A stretch of DNA of 64,000 nt from Ornithinibacillus salinisoli (GTDB taxonomy: Bacteria > Bacillota > Bacilli > Bacillales > Amphibacillaceae), in assembly GCF_042682545.1 (NCBI RefSeq), contig NZ_JBHUHQ010000003.1. One strand, given 5' to 3'. A program made the position numbers and the translations under genes. Of the stretch, positions 52,167 through 61,594 are shown in pieces; within the stretch, counting starts at the first letter, position 1; each line of letters starts with the position of its first letter. Below the pieces are notes generated by a model that worked only from the letters and a program-made list of their open reading frames with translations, was not told where the DNA came from and searched no databases.

Positions 52167-53567
52167 CTAGCCCCTTTTCCAACGCACACCTTGAGGAGTA
52201 TCTTCTAAAATAATGTTTTGTTCCTTTAACATATCTCTAATTTCATCTGCTCGTGCAAAATTTCGGTCCTTACGCGCTTCATTTCTTTCTTGAATTAACG
52301 CCTCAATATCTTCATCCAATAACTCCTTCTCTTCCTCAAGAGAAATACCTAGTACGTGAAGCAATGTAAGAATCACTTCCTGAAATGCTTCTATTACATG
52401 TTTTGAAGTATGATTTAATTGCAGATAAACATTTGCTTCTTTCGTTAGATCAAATAATACAGAGATAGCATTCGCTGTATTAAAATCATCATCCATTTCT
52501 GCTTCAAAGCGGTTTGTGAACGATTGAATCTTCTCTAGCCAATCATCCGCCTTTGTATCTATACCCGTACTCATCGCTTTTCGATGACCCAAGTTGTAAT
52601 AAGCTGTTTTCACTCGCTCTAAGCTATTTTGTGCAGAATTCAAAAGTTCTTCCGAAAAATTAATCGGATTACGATAATGTACGCTAAGCATAAAGAATCG
52701 AAGCACTTGCGGATCATGTTTTGCTATTAATTCTCTTGTTAACACAAAGTTGCCAAGTGATTTTGACATCTTTTCATTATCAATATTAATATACCCATTG
52801 TGCATCCAATAGTTAGCGAATGTTTTTTCGTTTAATGCCTCTGACTGAGCAATTTCATTTTCATGATGTGGAAACGTTAAATCCTGTCCACCGGCATGAA
52901 TATCAATTGTATCGCCAAGATATTTTTTGGCCATTGCGGAGCATTCAATATGCCAACCCGGTCTTCCTTTCCCCCAAGGTGAGTCCCAAGCAATTTCTCC
53001 CTCTTTCGCACCCTTCCACAAGGCAAAGTCTAGTGGATCTTCTTTTTTCTCACCAACTTGAATTCTTGCTCCAGATCGAAGTTCATCAATTGACTGATGT
53101 GATAATTTACCATAGTCTTCAAAAGCTCGTGGTTTAAAATATACATCACCGTCTGCTTCATACGCATAACCTTTTTGGACTAACCCATCAATAAACGAAA
53201 TAATGTCCTCCATCGTTTCGGTTACACGAGGATTATACGTCGCTTTTTTGACACCTAACGTTTCTATATCTTCTAGATAGGCATCAATAAAACGGTTAGC
53301 AACCTGAAATACATCTTCTCCTAAATCATTTGCCGTTCTAATGATTTTATCATCTACATCCGTGAAATTTAGTACATAATCAACCGTGTACCCTTTATAT
53401 TCAAAATATCTTCTGACCGTATCAAAAACAATTGCAGGACGTGCATTTCCAATATGAATATAGTTATATACAGTCGGTCCACATACATACATACTTACTT
53501 TATCTTCATGTAATGGTTTAAACGGCTCTTTTTCACGAGATACAGTATTATAAATGGATATTGTCAT
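52167..53567 (-). CDS. cysS: Cysteinyl-tRNA synthetase
   Basis: The 466-aa class I synthetase has HIGH-type motif YNYIHIGNARP (about 35-45), zinc-ligand Cys29 in CGPTVYN, HAGGQDLTFPHHENEIAQSEA, and KMSKS in NEKMSKSLGNF. Its start lies 20 nt inside cysE. Both genes are behind the cysteine T-box. Confidence 0.98.
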   Translation of the reverse strand: MTISIYNTVSREKEPFKPLHEDKVSMYVCGPTVYNYIHIGNARPAIVFDTVRRYFEYKGYTVDYVLNFTDVDDKIIRTANDLGEDVFQVANRFIDAYLEDIETLGVKKATYNPRVTETMEDIISFIDGLVQKGYAYEADGDVYFKPRAFEDYGKLSHQSIDELRSGARIQVGEKKEDPLDFALWKGAKEGEIAWDSPWGKGRPGWHIECSAMAKKYLGDTIDIHAGGQDLTFPHHENEIAQSEALNEKTFANYWMHNGYINIDNEKMSKSLGNFVLTRELIAKHDPQVLRFFMLSVHYRNPINFSEELLNSAQNSLERVKTAYYNLGHRKAMSTGIDTKADDWLEKIQSFTNRFEAEMDDDFNTANAISVLFDLTKEANVYLQLNHTSKHVIEAFQEVILTLLHVLGISLEEEKELLDEDIEALIQERNEARKDRNFARADEIRDMLKEQNIILEDTPQGVRWKRG

Positions 53568-54216
53568 TTGCTTTCCCTTCCTTTAGCTCCATAATTTCTT
53601 CTTTTAGTGCTTCAATTTCATTTTGTAATTGGGAACATCTATCTTCTATAGGATCTGGTAGTTTATGATGATCTAAATCACGTCTTACTTTATACCCATT
53701 TTGCACAACGACCTTACCAGGTATCCCTACAACGGTTGAATGATCAGGTACATCTTTTAGTACAACGGAACCCGCTCCTATTTTTGCACTTTCTCCTATT
53801 GTTATAGACCCTAGCACTTTCGCCCCAGAGGCAATAAGCGCATTATCTTTGACGGTTGGATGTCGTTTACCTTTTTCTTTCCCAGTTCCACCTAATGTTA
53901 CTCCTTGAAAAATGGTGACGTTGTTTCCAATTTCACATGTTTCACCTATGACTACACCCATCCCATGATCAATAAATACTCGTCGCCCCATTTGAGCTCC
54001 TGGATGAATTTCGATTCCTGTAAAAAAGCGACTAATTTGTGAGATGGCACGTGCGATAAAAAATAACTTTCGTTTATAAAAAACATGAGCTAGACGATGT
54101 GACCATACAGCATGTAATCCAGAATAAGTTAAGAAAACTTCAACATAAGTTCTTGCAGCTGGATCCTGTTCAAATACAACATCCATGTCTTCTTTCATAC
54201 GTTTAAAAATCCCCAT
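53548..54216 (-). CDS. cysE: Serine O-acetyltransferase
   Basis: The product is 222 aa from ATG 54216 (MGIFKRMKEDMDVVFEQDPAA), with AAAAGGAGG upstream. The frame opens at 54369, but that segment is the T-box leader. The C-terminal left-handed beta helix carries IEIHPGAQMGRRVFIDHGMGVVIGETCEIG with the catalytic His. It makes O-acetylserine for cysteine synthesis. Confidence 0.97.
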   Translation of the reverse strand: MGIFKRMKEDMDVVFEQDPAARTYVEVFLTYSGLHAVWSHRLAHVFYKRKLFFIARAISQISRFFTGIEIHPGAQMGRRVFIDHGMGVVIGETCEIGNNVTIFQGVTLGGTGKEKGKRHPTVKDNALIASGAKVLGSITIGESAKIGAGSVVLKDVPDHSTVVGIPGKVVVQNGYKVRRDLDHHKLPDPIEDRCSQLQNEIEALKEEIMELKEGKANDNIHL

Positions 54217-54239
54217 ATTGAACCTCCTTTTCACGAAGT

Positions 54240-54516
54240 TAACGCAAAAACGCCCCTGTGTTAAAAACACAGAGACGCTTTTGCGCGGTTCCACTCTGTT
54301 TGAAATTACCTTGATAAACAAGGTCCTTCCCAACTTATCCTCTGATAACGGTAGAGTTTTGACCGCCATTATGTACTAATAGGGAATACCTAAAGTTCCA
54401 TAACGGACTCCAAGGGGCACTTCGAAACGGATACCCAGAGTCACTCCCAGCCGATGGTGACTCTCTCTGGATGAGTAAGACCGCTCCTACTTTCCCTTTT
54501 CAACGTTCCATATTGT
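54240..54516 (-). promoter_or_regulatory. T-box riboswitch (cysteine) upstream of cysE-cysS
   Basis: The minus-strand leader has the T-box bulge TGGAACCGCG (54293-54284), followed by a terminator stem (54251-54262 with 54267-54277) ending in TTTTTGCG, and a Stem I region with AGAGAG near 54465. A TGC (Cys) codon at 54419-54417 stands in the expected specifier position. Uncharged tRNA-Cys would favour antitermination. cysES in B. subtilis is also T-box controlled. Confidence 0.93.
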
Positions 54517-54522
54517 ATTACT

Positions 54523-54551
54523 ACTATATTACATATTCCCAAGAATGTGAA
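54523..54551 (-). promoter_or_regulatory. Promoter of the cysES T-box transcript
   Basis: Minus-strand TTCACA (54551-54546), a 17-bp spacer and TATAGT (54528-54523) lie between the gltX stop and the T-box. Confidence 0.6.
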
Positions 54552-54555
54552 AAGA

Positions 54556-56025
54556 TTAAGCTCCTAAATCTTTTAATAATGCATCCAAACGTTTCAGAAT
54601 AACTTCTTTTCCTAACAGTTCAATAGCAAAAGGTAATTCTGGCCCATGGGTTTGTCCAGTAGTTGCTACACGAATTGGCATAAATAATTTCTTCCCACGA
54701 TGACCAGTTTCTTTTTGTGTCGCTTTGAATTGTGCTTTTATCGTATCTTTATTAAATTCATCTAAATGAATTAATTTATCCGTAAATACTTGTAACACTT
54801 CAGGTACTTGTTCTTCTGCCAATACTTCTTTTGCAGCCTCATCATACTTAATTTCTTGATTGAAGAATAACTCGGTTAGTTCAACAATTTCCTGTCCATA
54901 ACGTAATTGTTCGCGATATAAAGATATAACATTCTCTGCCCAGCTTCTCGTTTTGTCATCCATGTTTTTAGGAAGTTTACCTGCATCGATTAAATGAGGT
55001 AAAGCTAAGTCAATTACCTTTTCTAGTTCTGAAGCCTTGATATACTCATTGTTCATCCATTTTAATTTTTGCGCATCAAAAATAGCTGGTGAGGTAGTTA
55101 ACCGTTCCGGATCAAATATATTAATTAATGTCTCTTGGTCAAAGATCTCCTCTTCGCCAACTGGAGACCAACCTAGTAGAGCAATGAAATTAAATAGGGC
55201 TTCCGGCAGATAACCTAAATTATGGTATTGCCCAATAAATTGTAATATATGTTGGTCACGTTTACTTAATTTCTTTCGTTCTTCGTTTAAAATTAACGTC
55301 ATATGCCCAAATTGTGGCGGAGACCAGTCAAATGCATCATAAACCATCATCTGTTTAGGTGTGTTGGAAATATGTTCTTCCCCTCGAAGTACATGCGTGA
55401 TCTGCATTAAATGGTCATCAATTGCTACTGCGAAATTATATGTTGGAATGCCATTTTGCTTCACGATTACCCAATCTCCAAAATCAGCAGATTCAAACGT
55501 AATATTGTCACGGACAATATCATTAAATACATATGTCTTGTTTTCAGGTACACGGAAGCGGATACTAGGTTTTCTTCCTTCTGCTTCAAACGCAGCAATT
55601 TGCTCACCGGTTAAATCACGATGCGCTCCAGAATACTTCGGTGTTTGACCATTGGCTAATTGTTCTTCACGTTCCCGCTCTAATTCTTCTGAAGTCATAT
55701 AGCACTTATATGCTAATCCTCGTTCTAGTAATTCATCAATGTATTTTTGATAGATCTCTAGTCGTTCCATTTGACGATAAGGACCATATTCGCCACCAAC
55801 ATCAGCACCCTCGTCCCAATTTACGCCAAGCCATTTTAGAAACTTTAACTGACTTTCTTCTCCACCTTCTACATTTCTTTTATCGTCTGTGTCTTCAATA
55901 CGTATAATAAACTTTCCATCAAAATGTTTTGCATATAGATAATTAAAGAGGGCTGTACGCGCATTCCCAATATGTAAGTGTCCAGTTGGACTTGGCGCAT
56001 AGCGAACTCGAACTTCATTTGCCAT
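54556..56025 (-). CDS. gltX: Glutamyl-tRNA synthetase (probably non-discriminating)
   Basis: The 489-aa class I synthetase has HIGH-type motif APSPTGHLHIGNARTALFNYL and KMSKS-type LSKRDQ. Bacillus lacks GlnRS and its GltX also charges tRNA-Gln for GatCAB; this is family knowledge. It lies between yacL (terminator) and cysE, without the ispD and ispF genes found upstream of it in B. subtilis. Confidence 0.97.
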   Translation of the reverse strand: MANEVRVRYAPSPTGHLHIGNARTALFNYLYAKHFDGKFIIRIEDTDDKRNVEGGEESQLKFLKWLGVNWDEGADVGGEYGPYRQMERLEIYQKYIDELLERGLAYKCYMTSEELEREREEQLANGQTPKYSGAHRDLTGEQIAAFEAEGRKPSIRFRVPENKTYVFNDIVRDNITFESADFGDWVIVKQNGIPTYNFAVAIDDHLMQITHVLRGEEHISNTPKQMMVYDAFDWSPPQFGHMTLILNEERKKLSKRDQHILQFIGQYHNLGYLPEALFNFIALLGWSPVGEEEIFDQETLINIFDPERLTTSPAIFDAQKLKWMNNEYIKASELEKVIDLALPHLIDAGKLPKNMDDKTRSWAENVISLYREQLRYGQEIVELTELFFNQEIKYDEAAKEVLAEEQVPEVLQVFTDKLIHLDEFNKDTIKAQFKATQKETGHRGKKLFMPIRVATTGQTHGPELPFAIELLGKEVILKRLDALLKDLGA

Positions 56026-56211
56026 AATTGAATCCTTCCCTTCAAGAAGATTTAATTTGTACTAGCTGTTTTTAAGCATGTTGCTTTTCTAGATTATGAA
56101 TACTTGTTAATAATTGATATAAACCGCTTAGTAACAACAGGTTTTACCAATATAGCAACAAACTATGTGAAAATAGCCTTATAAATAACTATTGTATTAT
56201 TATAACAAAAA

Positions 56212-56234
56212 GCGATAACATTAACTGTTATCAC
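56212..56234 (-). terminator. Terminator after yacL
   Basis: GCGATAACA (56212-56220) and TGTTATCAC (56226-56234) pair with one GU; TTTTTG follows on the minus strand. It separates yacL from gltX. Confidence 0.82.
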
Positions 56235-56264
56235 TTTTTATATCCACTATAAGTTATACCCTTT

Positions 56265-57374
56265 TTACAATGCTTTTTCAAGTAATTTTGGTTTGGCGAA
56301 GATCATTCGACCGGCAGAAGTTTGTAAGACACTAGTTATAAGTACTTCAATCGTTTTACCGATATAATTTCTACCTTCTTCTACAACGATCATTGTTCCA
56401 TCGTCCAAATACGCAATCCCTTGGTTTTGCTCTTTTCCGTCTTTAATAACTTGAACCATTAACTCTTCACCAGGCAATACAACTGGTTTGACTGCATTTG
56501 CCAAATCATTAATATTTAATACGGAAACACCTTGTAAATCACAAACTTTATTTAAGTTAAAATCATTTGTTACTACTATACCGTTAATTACTTTTGCTAA
56601 CTTAATCAACTTACTATCAACTTCAGGAATATCCTCGAAATCACCTTCATAGATTTCAACCTTCACTGGAAGTTCTTTTTGGATACGATTTAATACGTCT
56701 AATCCTCGCCGTCCTCTGTTCCGCTTCAAAACATCGGATGAGTCGGCAATATGTTGCAGTTCCCCTAACACAAACTGAGGAATAATAATAGTTCCCTCTA
56801 AGAAACTTGTTTGACAAATATCAGCTACTCTTCCATCAATAATAACACTTGTATCTAGGATTTTAGGCTTTGGAATAAGTAAATCACTGTTTTCCTGATC
56901 TGTACTTGCTCGTTTTTTGTCTCGTTCTTTTTTATTTATATTTAATAAATTCACAAATTCATCACGTCGTCTGAAACCTACTTGGAAACCAAAATATCCT
57001 AATAAAATAGTAATAAATAACGGAATCACTTTAGATACAAACTCAATATCGATAGTTTGTAATGGTATATTTGCTAAATAAGCAATAACAAGACCGATAA
57101 TTAATCCTAAACTACCAAAAAGCAGATCACCCACAGGTATTTTTACAAGGCCTTCTTCGACCCATCTTAAAAAATCTACTATATAATCTGCTATCCAATA
57201 CGAAAGGAAAAATAATATTATTGCACCTAAAACAGATCCTAAATACGGGGATGCCACCCATGCTGCATCAGTAAAATTTAACAAATGAATAATATCTGGT
57301 ATATATAAATACCCAATGGTACCGCCTGTTATGATAAAAAACAGATGTACTATTTTTTTCAGCACCACCCTCAC
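56265..57374 (-). CDS. yacL: YacL, PIN/TRAM-domain membrane protein
   Basis: The 369-aa protein has an N-terminal part with four membrane segments (about 5-130), a PIN nuclease domain (KILDTSVIIDGRVADICQTSFLEGTIIIPQFVLGELQ, with acidic residues conserved, and VVTNDFNLNKVCDL), and a C-terminal TRAM domain. B. subtilis yacL lies in the radA-disA-yacL operon. The membrane anchor plus PIN domain suggests an RNase, but its activity is unproven. Confidence 0.93.
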   Translation of the reverse strand: MRVVLKKIVHLFFIITGGTIGYLYIPDIIHLLNFTDAAWVASPYLGSVLGAIILFFLSYWIADYIVDFLRWVEEGLVKIPVGDLLFGSLGLIIGLVIAYLANIPLQTIDIEFVSKVIPLFITILLGYFGFQVGFRRRDEFVNLLNINKKERDKKRASTDQENSDLLIPKPKILDTSVIIDGRVADICQTSFLEGTIIIPQFVLGELQHIADSSDVLKRNRGRRGLDVLNRIQKELPVKVEIYEGDFEDIPEVDSKLIKLAKVINGIVVTNDFNLNKVCDLQGVSVLNINDLANAVKPVVLPGEELMVQVIKDGKEQNQGIAYLDDGTMIVVEEGRNYIGKTIEVLITSVLQTSAGRMIFAKPKLLEKAL

Positions 57375-57569
57375 CTCCTATCCATTATTATTACCTATTC
57401 ATTAAAATAATAACCATTATTTTCAAATTAAAAGATGGTATAACCTAAATAATAGCATAGGTCCTACAAACATTCAATTGTGTAAACGAAAAATTCTATC
57501 ACACTAATATACTGTTGTCAATTTATTTTAGTTAATTTTCGACAATTTTCTCATGATCTAGTAGTCCAT

Positions 57570-58943
57570 TTATCTCGCTAAACCAGTTTCCAAAGCTTCT
57601 TTTACTGATTTTACTCCAATTACTTGAACACCCTCTGGAACAGACCAACCATCTAAGTTGTTTTGTGGACATATTACACGTTTAAACCCAAGCTTTGCTG
57701 CTTCCTGTACCCGCTGTTCAATACGAGATACGCGCCTGATTTCACCTGTTAAGCCAACTTCACCAATGAAGATATCATCGGGTCTTGTTGGTTGATCTCG
57801 AAAGCTTGACGTTATACTAACCGCAATCGCTAGATCAATTGCAGGTTCATCTAGTTTAACTCCTCCCGCTACTTTAATGTATGCATCTGAAGTTTGTAAC
57901 ATTAATCCCACCCGTTTTTCAAGTACGGCCATTAATAGCGGTACCCGATTTTGATCAATTCCCGTAGCCATTCTACGTGGGTTCCCATAGCTAGTAGGTG
58001 CAATAAGTGCTTGGATTTCAACTAACACAGGTCTTGTCCCTTCCATGGAAGCTACTACAGTTGACCCTGAAGCCCCTTGAGACCGTTCCTCTAAAAATAT
58101 TTCGGAAGGGTTCATCACCTCTCGTAATCCCTCTTCCTTCATTTCAAAAATGCCCATTTCATTCGTACTACCAAATCGGTTCTTTACCCCTCGCAATATT
58201 CGGTACGTATGGTGTCTTTCGCCTTCAAAATATAGCACCGCATCGACCATATGCTCCAATAACCTTGGCCCCGCAATTGCTCCTTCTTTTGTTACATGTC
58301 CAACAATAAAAATTGGAATACCACTCGTTTTGGCAATACGCATTAATTCACTCGTACACTCACGCACCTGCGATACACTCCCCGGTGCACTAGTGACCTC
58401 TTCACGAAAAATCGTTTGAATGGAATCAATAATGACTAGGGAAGGATTTAATTGCTCAATTTGATTTGTGATATCCAATAAATTTGTTTCAGATAACACA
58501 TACAGTAAATCAGATTTAACACCTAGTCGATCTGCACGTAGTTTCGTTTGTCTTGTTGATTCCTCACCTGAAATATAAAGAACAGGTAACGATTTATCTG
58601 CCAATTGAGAGGATACCTGGAGAAGTAGTGTTGATTTTCCAATTCCCGGATCTCCTCCAATTAGTGCTAGTGAACCTGGTACAATTCCGCCACCTAGAAC
58701 ACGATTGAATTCATTCAAGTTAGTTGTAATTCGGGGCTCTTTTTGTGATTCTATTGTTGTGATTTTTTCTGGTTTACTCCCAGATGTAGTTACTCCACTA
58801 AATGTTTGTCTACTTCTTGTGTTTGATGCCTCTATTTCTTCTACTAATGTATTCCAGTTATGACAACCTGGGCATTTTCCCATCCATTTTGCAGATTCAT
58901 ATCCACAATCCTGACAGACATATTTCGTTTTTCGTTTTGCCAC
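57570..58943 (-). CDS. radA: RadA, DNA repair and recombination protein
   Basis: The 457-aa RecA-like branch-migration helicase has an N-terminal zinc finger (CQDCGYESAKWMGKCPGC, about 10-27), Walker A GGDPGIGKST (near 95), the RadA-specific KNRFG motif (RGVKNRFGSTNEMG) and a C-terminal Lon-protease-like domain. A terminator isolates it from clpC. It is followed directly by yacL (195 bp); disA is missing. Confidence 0.97.
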   Translation of the reverse strand: MAKRKTKYVCQDCGYESAKWMGKCPGCHNWNTLVEEIEASNTRSRQTFSGVTTSGSKPEKITTIESQKEPRITTNLNEFNRVLGGGIVPGSLALIGGDPGIGKSTLLLQVSSQLADKSLPVLYISGEESTRQTKLRADRLGVKSDLLYVLSETNLLDITNQIEQLNPSLVIIDSIQTIFREEVTSAPGSVSQVRECTSELMRIAKTSGIPIFIVGHVTKEGAIAGPRLLEHMVDAVLYFEGERHHTYRILRGVKNRFGSTNEMGIFEMKEEGLREVMNPSEIFLEERSQGASGSTVVASMEGTRPVLVEIQALIAPTSYGNPRRMATGIDQNRVPLLMAVLEKRVGLMLQTSDAYIKVAGGVKLDEPAIDLAIAVSITSSFRDQPTRPDDIFIGEVGLTGEIRRVSRIEQRVQEAAKLGFKRVICPQNNLDGWSVPEGVQVIGVKSVKEALETGLAR

Positions 58944-58977
58944 CTAGAATCCAACCCTTCCCCTTAACTCTATTATA

Positions 58978-59004
58978 TACGATGAACGTAACATAAAAGT
59001 TACA
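58978..59004 (-). promoter_or_regulatory. Candidate ECF-type promoter of radA
   Basis: Minus-strand TGTAAC (59004-58999), a 17-bp spacer and CGTA (58981-58978) resemble ECF promoters (AAC at -35, CGT at -10) and overlap a TATAAT that could also serve sigma-A. It is about 35 bp upstream of radA. In B. subtilis radA-disA-yacL belongs to the SigM regulon. Confidence 0.5.
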
Positions 59005-59090
59005 GACATCTATCAATTCATTTTCTTTTTTCCTTATTTTTGCCACATAGTGAAATTGTAGCATGAATTAAAAAAATTGTAGAATAAGGA

Positions 59091-59123
59091 AAAACTAGAA
59101 AGGTGGCCGCCCTTTCTAGTTTT
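59091..59123 (-). terminator. Terminator of the ctsR-mcsA-mcsB-clpC operon
   Basis: A perfect 13-bp stem (AAAACTAGAAAGG 59091-59103, CCTTTCTAGTTTT 59111-59123) has TTTTTCC after it on the minus strand. B. subtilis continues into radA at this point. Confidence 0.93.
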
Positions 59124-59154
59124 TTAGAACTTTATTTTCATAAATATTTATTTC

Positions 59155-61581
59155 TTAAGGTAGGATGGTAAATTCACCTTTATTATTCAAGCCTATTTTT
59201 ACTTTTTGACCAATAGAGATCGTACCTTTTAATAATTCTTCAGACATTAAATCTTCTACATTTTTTTGTATGGAACGACGTAATGGTCTTGCCCCATACT
59301 CTGGATCAAATCCCTCACTAGCAATTTTATCAATTGCCTTATCAGTCAATGTGAATTCAATATCTTGACCTTTCAAGCGTTTTTGAAGTTGTTTAACCAT
59401 TAACGTAACAATATCTTTCATATGTTTCTTCTCTAATGAATGGAAGACTATTGATTCGTCTATACGATTTAAGAATTCAGGACGGAATGCTTTTTTCAAT
59501 TCGTCCAATACTTTCTTTTTCATATCGTTGTATTCTTTACCTTCTTCATCCAGGTTAAATCCAACATATTTATTTCGTTTTAACTCGCTTGCTCCAACAT
59601 TGGAAGTCATGATTAGTACGGTGTTTCGGAAATCAACAACTCTTCCTTTTGAATCCGTTAAACGACCATCCTCTAGCACTTGTAACAAAATGTTAAACAC
59701 TTCTGGATGTGCTTTCTCCACTTCATCAAGGAGTACTACAGAATACGGTTTTCTTCGAACTTTTTCCGTTAATTGACCACCTTCATCATACCCAACATAA
59801 CCTGGAGGGGAACCAACTAATCGTGAAGTGGAGTGTTTTTCCATATACTCCGACATATCGATACGTATCATGGCATCTTCATCTGCAAACATCGCTTCTG
59901 CTAAAGCCCGCGCCAGTTCTGTTTTCCCTACTCCTGTAGGTCCTAGGAAAATAAACGAACCGATTGGACGTTTCGGATCCTTCAGCCCAGCACGTGCCCT
60001 ACGAATAGCTTTGGAAACAGCCTTCACAGCTTCAGCCTGGCCAATAACTCGATCATGCAAGACATTTTCTAAATTTAATAGACGCTCGCTTTCATCTTTT
60101 GTTAACTTCGAAACAGGTACACCGGTCCATATAGACACAACACTAGCAATATCTTCTACATTAACCTGCGAATCTTCTTGACCCTGTTTTTCTTTCCAAG
60201 CATTTTTGGTCGTATCCAGTTGCTCCCGTAACCGTTGTTCTGAATCACGTAACGAAGCAGCTTTTTCGAATTCCTGTGATTGAACAGCGGCATCTTTTTC
60301 TTTACGAACTTCTTCTAGCTTTTCTTCTAATTCTTTCAGATTCGGTGGAACTGTGTATGAACGTAACCGAACTTTTGACCCTGCTTCATCAACTAAATCA
60401 ATTGCTTTATCTGGTAAAAATCGATCGGTAATATAGCGATCGGATAAAGTTGCGGCAGCTTCAATTGCCTCATCTGTAATCGTTACACGATGATGTGCTT
60501 CATAACGATCTCGTAAACCACCTAATATTTGAATGGTTTCTTCTACGGATGGCTCATCTACTTGAATAGGTTGGAATCTTCGTTCCAATGCAGCATCTTT
60601 TTCAATATATTTACGGTACTCATCCAGGGTAGTCGCTCCAATACATTGAAGTTCACCACGGGCAAGGGAAGGTTTTAAGATATTTGAAGCATCAATTGCA
60701 CCTTCTGCTCCACCTGCACCAATTAACGTGTGTAATTCATCAATAAATAAGATGATATTCCCCGCTTGGCGAATTTCTTCCATTACTTTTTTTAAGCGGT
60801 CTTCAAATTCACCACGGTATTTTGTCCCAGCAACAACGGTCCCCATATCCAAAGTCATTACGCGTTTATCACGTAAGGTTTCAGGTACTTCATTATTGAC
60901 AATCTGTTGAGCCAATCCTTCCGCAACCGCTGTTTTTCCAACACCAGGTTCTCCGATTAATACAGGGTTATTTTTCGTACGTCTGCTTAATACTTGAATA
61001 ACACGCTCGATTTCTTTATTACGCCCAATAACAGGATCTACATTTCCTTCTTTTGCACTGGCAGTTAAATCTCTTGCTAAAGAATCAAGAGTTGGAGTAT
61101 TGGCACTTGATGCCTGCCCACGCCCTTGTCTACCAGACTGGGACTCATTACTGCCTAAAAGTTGGAGTACTTGTTGTCTTGCTTTATTTAGACTAACACC
61201 GAGATTATTTAGAACACGAGCAGCTACACCTTCCCCTTCACGAATTAAACCTAGTAATATATGCTCTGTTCCAACATAGGAATGCCCTAACTTTCTAGCT
61301 TCATCCTGTGAAAGTTCCACAACTTTTTTAGCTCTTGGCGTATAATGAATCGTTTGCATTGGTTGTTTTCCAACGCCGATTAGTTTCTCAACTTCTTCTT
61401 GAATTTTCGGTACTTCTAAACCTAATGACTCTAATGCTTTTGCTGCGATTCCCTCCCCTTCACGAACAAGCCCGAGTAAAATATGCTCTGTACCTATATT
61501 ATTATGTCCAAGACGAACGGCTTCTTCTTGGGATAATGCTAATACCTTTTGTGCTCTTTCTGTAAAACGTCCAAACATCAT
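59155..61581 (-). CDS. clpC: ClpC, AAA+ unfoldase of the ClpCP protease
   Basis: The 808-aa HSP100 protein has a double Clp N-domain (about 5-145), AAA1 with GEPGVGKT, a middle domain with a UVR-like coiled coil (EVRKEKDAAVQSQEFEKAASLRDSEQRL) for adaptor binding, and AAA2 with GPTGVGKT. It degrades substrates delivered by McsB arginine phosphorylation. Last gene of the CtsR-controlled operon. Confidence 0.98.
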   Translation of the reverse strand: MMFGRFTERAQKVLALSQEEAVRLGHNNIGTEHILLGLVREGEGIAAKALESLGLEVPKIQEEVEKLIGVGKQPMQTIHYTPRAKKVVELSQDEARKLGHSYVGTEHILLGLIREGEGVAARVLNNLGVSLNKARQQVLQLLGSNESQSGRQGRGQASSANTPTLDSLARDLTASAKEGNVDPVIGRNKEIERVIQVLSRRTKNNPVLIGEPGVGKTAVAEGLAQQIVNNEVPETLRDKRVMTLDMGTVVAGTKYRGEFEDRLKKVMEEIRQAGNIILFIDELHTLIGAGGAEGAIDASNILKPSLARGELQCIGATTLDEYRKYIEKDAALERRFQPIQVDEPSVEETIQILGGLRDRYEAHHRVTITDEAIEAAATLSDRYITDRFLPDKAIDLVDEAGSKVRLRSYTVPPNLKELEEKLEEVRKEKDAAVQSQEFEKAASLRDSEQRLREQLDTTKNAWKEKQGQEDSQVNVEDIASVVSIWTGVPVSKLTKDESERLLNLENVLHDRVIGQAEAVKAVSKAIRRARAGLKDPKRPIGSFIFLGPTGVGKTELARALAEAMFADEDAMIRIDMSEYMEKHSTSRLVGSPPGYVGYDEGGQLTEKVRRKPYSVVLLDEVEKAHPEVFNILLQVLEDGRLTDSKGRVVDFRNTVLIMTSNVGASELKRNKYVGFNLDEEGKEYNDMKKKVLDELKKAFRPEFLNRIDESIVFHSLEKKHMKDIVTLMVKQLQKRLKGQDIEFTLTDKAIDKIASEGFDPEYGARPLRRSIQKNVEDLMSEELLKGTISIGQKVKIGLNNKGEFTILP

Positions 61582-61594
61582 ATAGCTTTTCCTC

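Noticed and set aside
54185..54379. Plus-strand frame and the extended CysE N-terminus in this region
   Set aside because: The region is the T-box leader and terminator.
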